The position numbers were made by a program, and so were the translations under genes. A model generated the notes under the pieces. That model saw only the letters and a program-made list of their open reading frames with translations, was not told where the DNA came from and did not search any database. Source: Calliopum simillimum (lineage: Eukaryota > Arthropoda > Insecta > Diptera > Lauxaniidae). Taken from it: a stretch of 64,000 bases of DNA. Where the stretch lies: NCBI GenBank assembly GCA_951812925.1, contig OX638369.1, positions 21,729,329 to 21,793,328 of the forward strand, given 5' to 3'. Below are positions 60,661 to 64,000 of the stretch, piece after piece. The first letter of the stretch is position 1. Every line of letters starts with the position of its first letter.

Positions 60661-60874
60661 ACTAGCCCGAAACTAGTGAAAAAAGGATGCAGTGGGGGCC
60701 AGTATGATATCAGTTTGTAGTTTGTACGGGGCAAATAAATTTGAATCGTGACGAAAACATATTAAAATTTTCGTTTTTTGCTTTTGAAATATTTTGTGTG
60801 GGTCAAAATAAATTGTGGAAAAAAATGAAATAAATGAATTCATTTTTGTTAATGCTTTGTAATGAATGTTATTT

Positions 60875-60911
<37 letters not shown>

Positions 60912-61085
60912 TATTATAGGAATACTTCATTCCACAACTAGCCCCAGACTGGTGTAAAAGTAATGCATAAGGGGCCAATTGAAATTTCGTAGGACATTAA
61001 CACACAAAAAAGAACAGTTGCTTGTATGCAAAAGGGATTGAAGTCGAACTATCATAGTACTGGTTGGTAGAGGACTAGTTAATGA
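60661..61085. repeat. Diverged duplication with ACTAGCCC word and A30 run
   Basis: ACTAGCCCGAAACTAGTGAA at 60661 and ACTAGCCCCAGACTGGTGTA at 60937 begin related segments (both continue into GATGCAGTGGGGGCC or AATGCATAAGGGGCC), 276 bp apart. A 30-base A run (60879-60908) lies just before the second copy. ACTAGTTAATGAACTAGT at 61073 is a palindrome. Confidence 0.6.
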
Positions 61086-61397
61086 ACTAGTCTTAACCCC
61101 TTGAGACCGAAGCCTAGGGCGTTATAGATAATTTAAAAATGGGCTTCAGGTTCGGTTTTCTCATGTTCAAATTAAGAAAAAAAAGTTTGTCCGAAAAATT
61201 GGAAAAGCCCCGTTTAGCCGGAAAATGTGGGATCCTATTTGACTCCATCGGTTTCAAGTATAACTTTTTAAGAGTTTTTCCGGATATAAGTTTGTGAAGT
61301 TGTTCAACGTATTTTTAATGAAAAATTTAAGACATTTTAAGTTTTTAATCAATTTTATTATCATATATCTAATAAATAGATACTTATGTATTTATAT

Positions 61398-63004
61398 TAA
61401 TTTATTTCGAAACCATTTTTAGTTTTCTTTAGTGGAAAAAATTTTTCGTTGGATTCGGACTTGGTGAAACAAAAATAGAGGTTACACTCAGCGCATTTGC
61501 TGTTGGTTTTATTGTCTGAATAGAACGTTGTCTTTTTACCTCTTTAGTAATTATATACTCATACGAGTTTATGCTGTTGTCTAACTTTTGCTTGCTAGCC
61601 GTTCTTCATCCAGTTGTTAACACAGGAGTTTTCCGTATCCGCCAATAAGACCCATGGCAACATGTCGCTTGAAATCAAAACTCGTCATTTGCGATTTATC
61701 TTTGTCGTGCATGTGTTTGTACGGATTTCTGCGAAATGCAAAATAGCCCGTATCTCAATGTATCGATAGCGAGTCATCGTGTTTGCTACATATGGCAAAC
61801 GCAGATCAGGACCGCTAGACCAGTAATGCCTAACATAAGGCAGCACATGGTAACTTACTGACTGACTGACTTATTGCTCATCACTACATCATATGCAGCG
61901 CAACGCATGCGAGGAACCCGTGTGTTACATAGAAAAGTATTGTTGTCTAACCTCAATCAAAAAATTGGTATGACAAATGTACTATCGGATTAAAGGATAT
62001 TTAACGTAGATTTCAAAAAAAATCACAAAAAGCTATATCAATAGGACGTTTTTCATATCCTTTTAAACCCTTAAAACCATATACACTATCTGAAAGTTTT
62101 TACAATTAGCTAAAACTTTGCCATAGAAATGTTTTCCCTAAAACGTTAGCGTGATCCAAGAAAATTTTTTTTTCTGAAATGAGGCAGAAAATCAGTTTTA
62201 ACCCTATAACTCCTTAGGGGTACATTTTAAACCCCCCTCTGGGTGCAATTTTTTGTAAATCTTGGCCTCTCCTATTACCTCCCAGAAGCTTTGTAACCTT
62301 ATGCAAATATAACAACATATTTTTAATTGAAGAATTCCAAAAATACTTACTAAAAGGTATTTTTAGTATAACTTTTGAAAGGGATCTGATAGGATTTCGC
62401 TAAAAACAGATTCTGAATCAGCAAAAAAAAACAAATTTTTTCATTTCAACCGATTTTAGCGACACTTTTATACGTAAATAATTTTCTTCCGTATCACCGT
62501 GCTAAGTGACGTTCCATCACAATCCTGGCCTGAGATCAAAATTTTCGAGTATGGAAACTCCAAAGATTTATAAAATTGTTTTTGCGTAAAGGAACTCCTA
62601 CGGCATTTGAGTGAAACATGTTCATCGACGGTGGTTCCTCGGGCAATCAACAACTCATCATTTAATGGTGTAGAGGACGTAGATGCTTGATTCGGATCGC
62701 TGATCTTGATTTCCTCAATCACAACGTCTGCGTCGCTCTCAATCATATCAACGTCATATTCAAGAAAAGCTAAATCTTCGGCGTCCAATGGTGGCACCCC
62801 TTCGTCATTATCGTCTGCTTTCAAAATTTGACATATTTCCTCCAAATCCTTCTCTTTGTTAATACAAAATCTTTTTTCCGGCTTTTTGCGATTATAAAAC
62901 TGCAAAAAAACACAAAAGATAGAAAGAAGATACAAGACCGCAAGGTATGAAAAAATATCGCAAACAGCTATACTTGAGACCGATGGGGTCACAAACGACC
63001 CCAA
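61398..63004 (-). pseudogene. piggyBac-like transposase remnant
   Basis: Minus strand, in order. N-terminal part (62468-62899) with an acidic region (PPLDAEDLAFLEYDVDM); it is preceded by an acceptor-like TTTTTTTGCAG (ending 62900), so the frame start at 63004 may run through an intron or the terminal repeat. After an insertion (61890-62315) come YWSSGPDLRLPYVANTMTRY and IEIRAILHF (61850-61728), matching the YW...PYVANVMSRDRF...LRFLHF block before the catalytic core. The DDD core is missing. Then LLADTENSCVNNWM (about 61650-61600), recalling the DIAVVNSWILY block, and KCAECNLYFCF (about 61500-61465), part of the C-terminal Cys-rich finger, ending at the stop at 61398. Dead by deletion, stops and insertion. 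Confidence 0.78.
61890..62315 (+). mobile_element. Half copy of foldback family X inside the piggyBac relic
   Basis: Loop sequence CATATGCAGCGCAACGCATG (61890) followed by the right arm: TTGGTATGACAAATGTACTA, AAATCAGTTTTAACCCTATA, GTGCAATTTTTTGTAAATCT and CCAGAAGCTTTGTAACC. This matches 51726-52127 directly and 50255-50645 inversely. The left arm is absent. It separates the N-terminal and middle parts of the transposase remnant. Confidence 0.8.
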
Positions 63005-63379
63005 TTTTTGTCTGGGAATTTTGATAAAACCACTGAAAATATTTGCTACATTCGATATTTTTTCAATAAAACATATCCAAGATCACGACATACACTTAGG
63101 TTTTCAACAATTTTTTTCGATTTAATAGGTTTATAAGCAAAATACTTGAAAACTATAAAAATCACACCTTTCGCATCCAAAAAAATTAAATATCAGCTGT
63201 TTAGCTGTCTGATTGTTGGTGTTTGCCAGAAACTTACAAGTCTTGAGTACCAAAAATAAAATTCCAAAAAAATTTTTTTTTTTTCTTAAATTTTTTTTTT
63301 ACGAAAATCTTTTGGCAGGTGGATAAAACAAATTTGATTTTCAAAAGATTTCCGAAAAAAATAAAAAAAAAATTTTTTT

Positions 63380-63613
63380 ATTGTGCTGCCATATATACCA
63401 CATTACCTCCCAACTTTTTGAAAACAGCTTTTTTGACTTTTTTCAGATTTTGCTCGGTAACTTTTTTTAATGAAATTGCACACATTTTATTGAACTATAT
63501 TCTGTAGCCAATACTTCAATGATTAGCATAAAAAATTTGGCTGAAATTAATCTGAGGGTTCTCTTTCAAATTCCACCTAAACATAAGCTATACCACAATA
63601 GCATCAAATCCCC
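63380..63613 (-). mobile_element. Truncated copy of the TA-flanked MITE
   Basis: Inverse of 29019 to about 29255. It ends CTATACCACAATAGCATCAA (63588 on) then ATCCCC at 63613, followed by TA. Shared phrases include ATACCACATTACCTCCCAAC and AATGAAATTGCACACATTTT. The other half is missing, replaced by T/A runs at 63276-63380. The plus frame 63319-63507 lies in it and is not a gene. Confidence 0.9.
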
Positions 63614-63615
63614 TA

Positions 63616-64000
63616 TAGAGTTCAAGAATCATCTAAGCATAAACATTAAAAAACCGAACGAAAATTTTATGCTTGTGTGAAATTTTGTAATAATAACCCA
63701 ACAACCTTTTCAATGTAACGCTTGGAAAAAGTTAATTTCCAAATGTTTTCATAACCAATTTACAAACGTTTGGAAAATGTTGTTTTTTTATAATTTTTAC
63801 AATTGATTAGCAAGGTTAAAGTCAGTAATTAGAAAATGTTTGTTTCCAAAAGTTTTAATAATCGTTTTCCAAACTTTTGAAAAGTTTTTTATTTAATTTT
63901 TTCAATGTCTTATCGAGCTAAGTAAAACACGAGACATTTGAATTATAACTGGCATGTTAGGTCAGTTGATAAGATTGTCTACTCATAACTTGGAAGTCAT
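63616..64000. other. Right edge, no gene seen
   Basis: TTGGAAAATGTT and its variants (AACGTTTGGAAAATG, TTTCCAAACTTTTG) recur between 63725 and 63885, a minor direct and inverted repeat. Nothing else is recognised. Confidence 0.5.

Larger units (their letters stand above)
61093..63010 (-). mobile_element. Decayed piggyBac-like transposon
   Basis: The left end reads TTAA (61093-61096) followed by CCCCTTGAGACCGAAGCC, as expected of piggyBac elements, which target TTAA and usually start CCC. A subterminal inverted repeat pairs CCATCGGTTTCAAGTATAAC (about 61245) with the inverse at 62966-62990 (CCATCGGTCTCAAGTATAGC on the minus strand). GGGGTCGTTTGTGACCCC (62984-63002) is a palindrome at the right side. 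The right TTAA was not located. The transposase remnant and a nested family-X fragment lie inside. Confidence 0.72.

Noticed and set aside
62468..63004. The longest open frame as an intact 178-residue host gene
   Set aside because: Its start overlaps a palindrome and the subterminal repeat of a piggyBac-like element, and the downstream blocks on the same strand are transposase fragments.

Overview
This is an AT-rich eukaryotic window, most likely from a schizophoran fly such as a tephritid or a similar large-genome relative. Evidence for a fly: short CAA/CAG/TTG microsatellites, a dispersed family with DINE-1/INE-1 (Helentron-type) architecture, Tc1, hAT, piggyBac and RNase H-bearing LINE relics, and one 55-nt GTATGT...TTGCAG intron. 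The exact species cannot be read from the sequence. There are no operons, no prokaryotic signals, and no long host gene. The window reads as intergenic or deep-intronic DNA filled by transposable elements (TEs).

Layout. 0-9 kb: a GATC-rich TIR element (93-828), a degenerate tandem array (2950-3665), a tRNA-like segment (4889-4962), and the only candidate host gene, a two-exon small basic protein (6025-6295). 9-15 kb: the C-terminal zinc-finger end of a DNA transposase (9009-9700), two copies of the DINE-like family (9760-10648 and 12404-13170), and a 1-kb foldback element (13891-14893). 17-18.5 kb: a dead Tc1-like element with recognisable D, D, E-site and terminal repeats. 20.8-23 kb: a LINE RNase H relic on the minus strand cut by a hAT-type MITE, then a TIR element. 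25-32 kb: a foldback, a repeat family with an ACGGAGAATGA motif, a foldback invaded by a hAT MITE with an 8-bp target duplication, and an 854-bp MITE with perfect 26-bp TIRs flanked by TA. 35.8-42 kb: a ~120-bp tandem family interrupted by a 1.5-kb foldback, a minisatellite, and a second foldback. 45.9-47 kb: palindromic terminal motifs and a 130-bp hairpin. 50-56 kb: a foldback whose loop received a DINE-like element carrying 142-bp internal tandem units, a ~165-bp tandem array, and another DINE-like copy. 61-63.6 kb: a piggyBac-like relic split by half of the foldback family seen at 50-52 kb, then a truncated copy of the 29-kb MITE.

How it fits together. No genes cooperate in a pathway here. 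The informative content is the nesting order: at least six elements sit inside older ones, several with target-site duplications that prove the order. The most distinctive family is the DINE-like element, whose 3' half is built of ~130-142 bp tandem units (four full or partial copies plus a terminal fragment). The only coding feature that might belong to the host is the small gene at about 6.0-6.3 kb, whose function I do not recognise.
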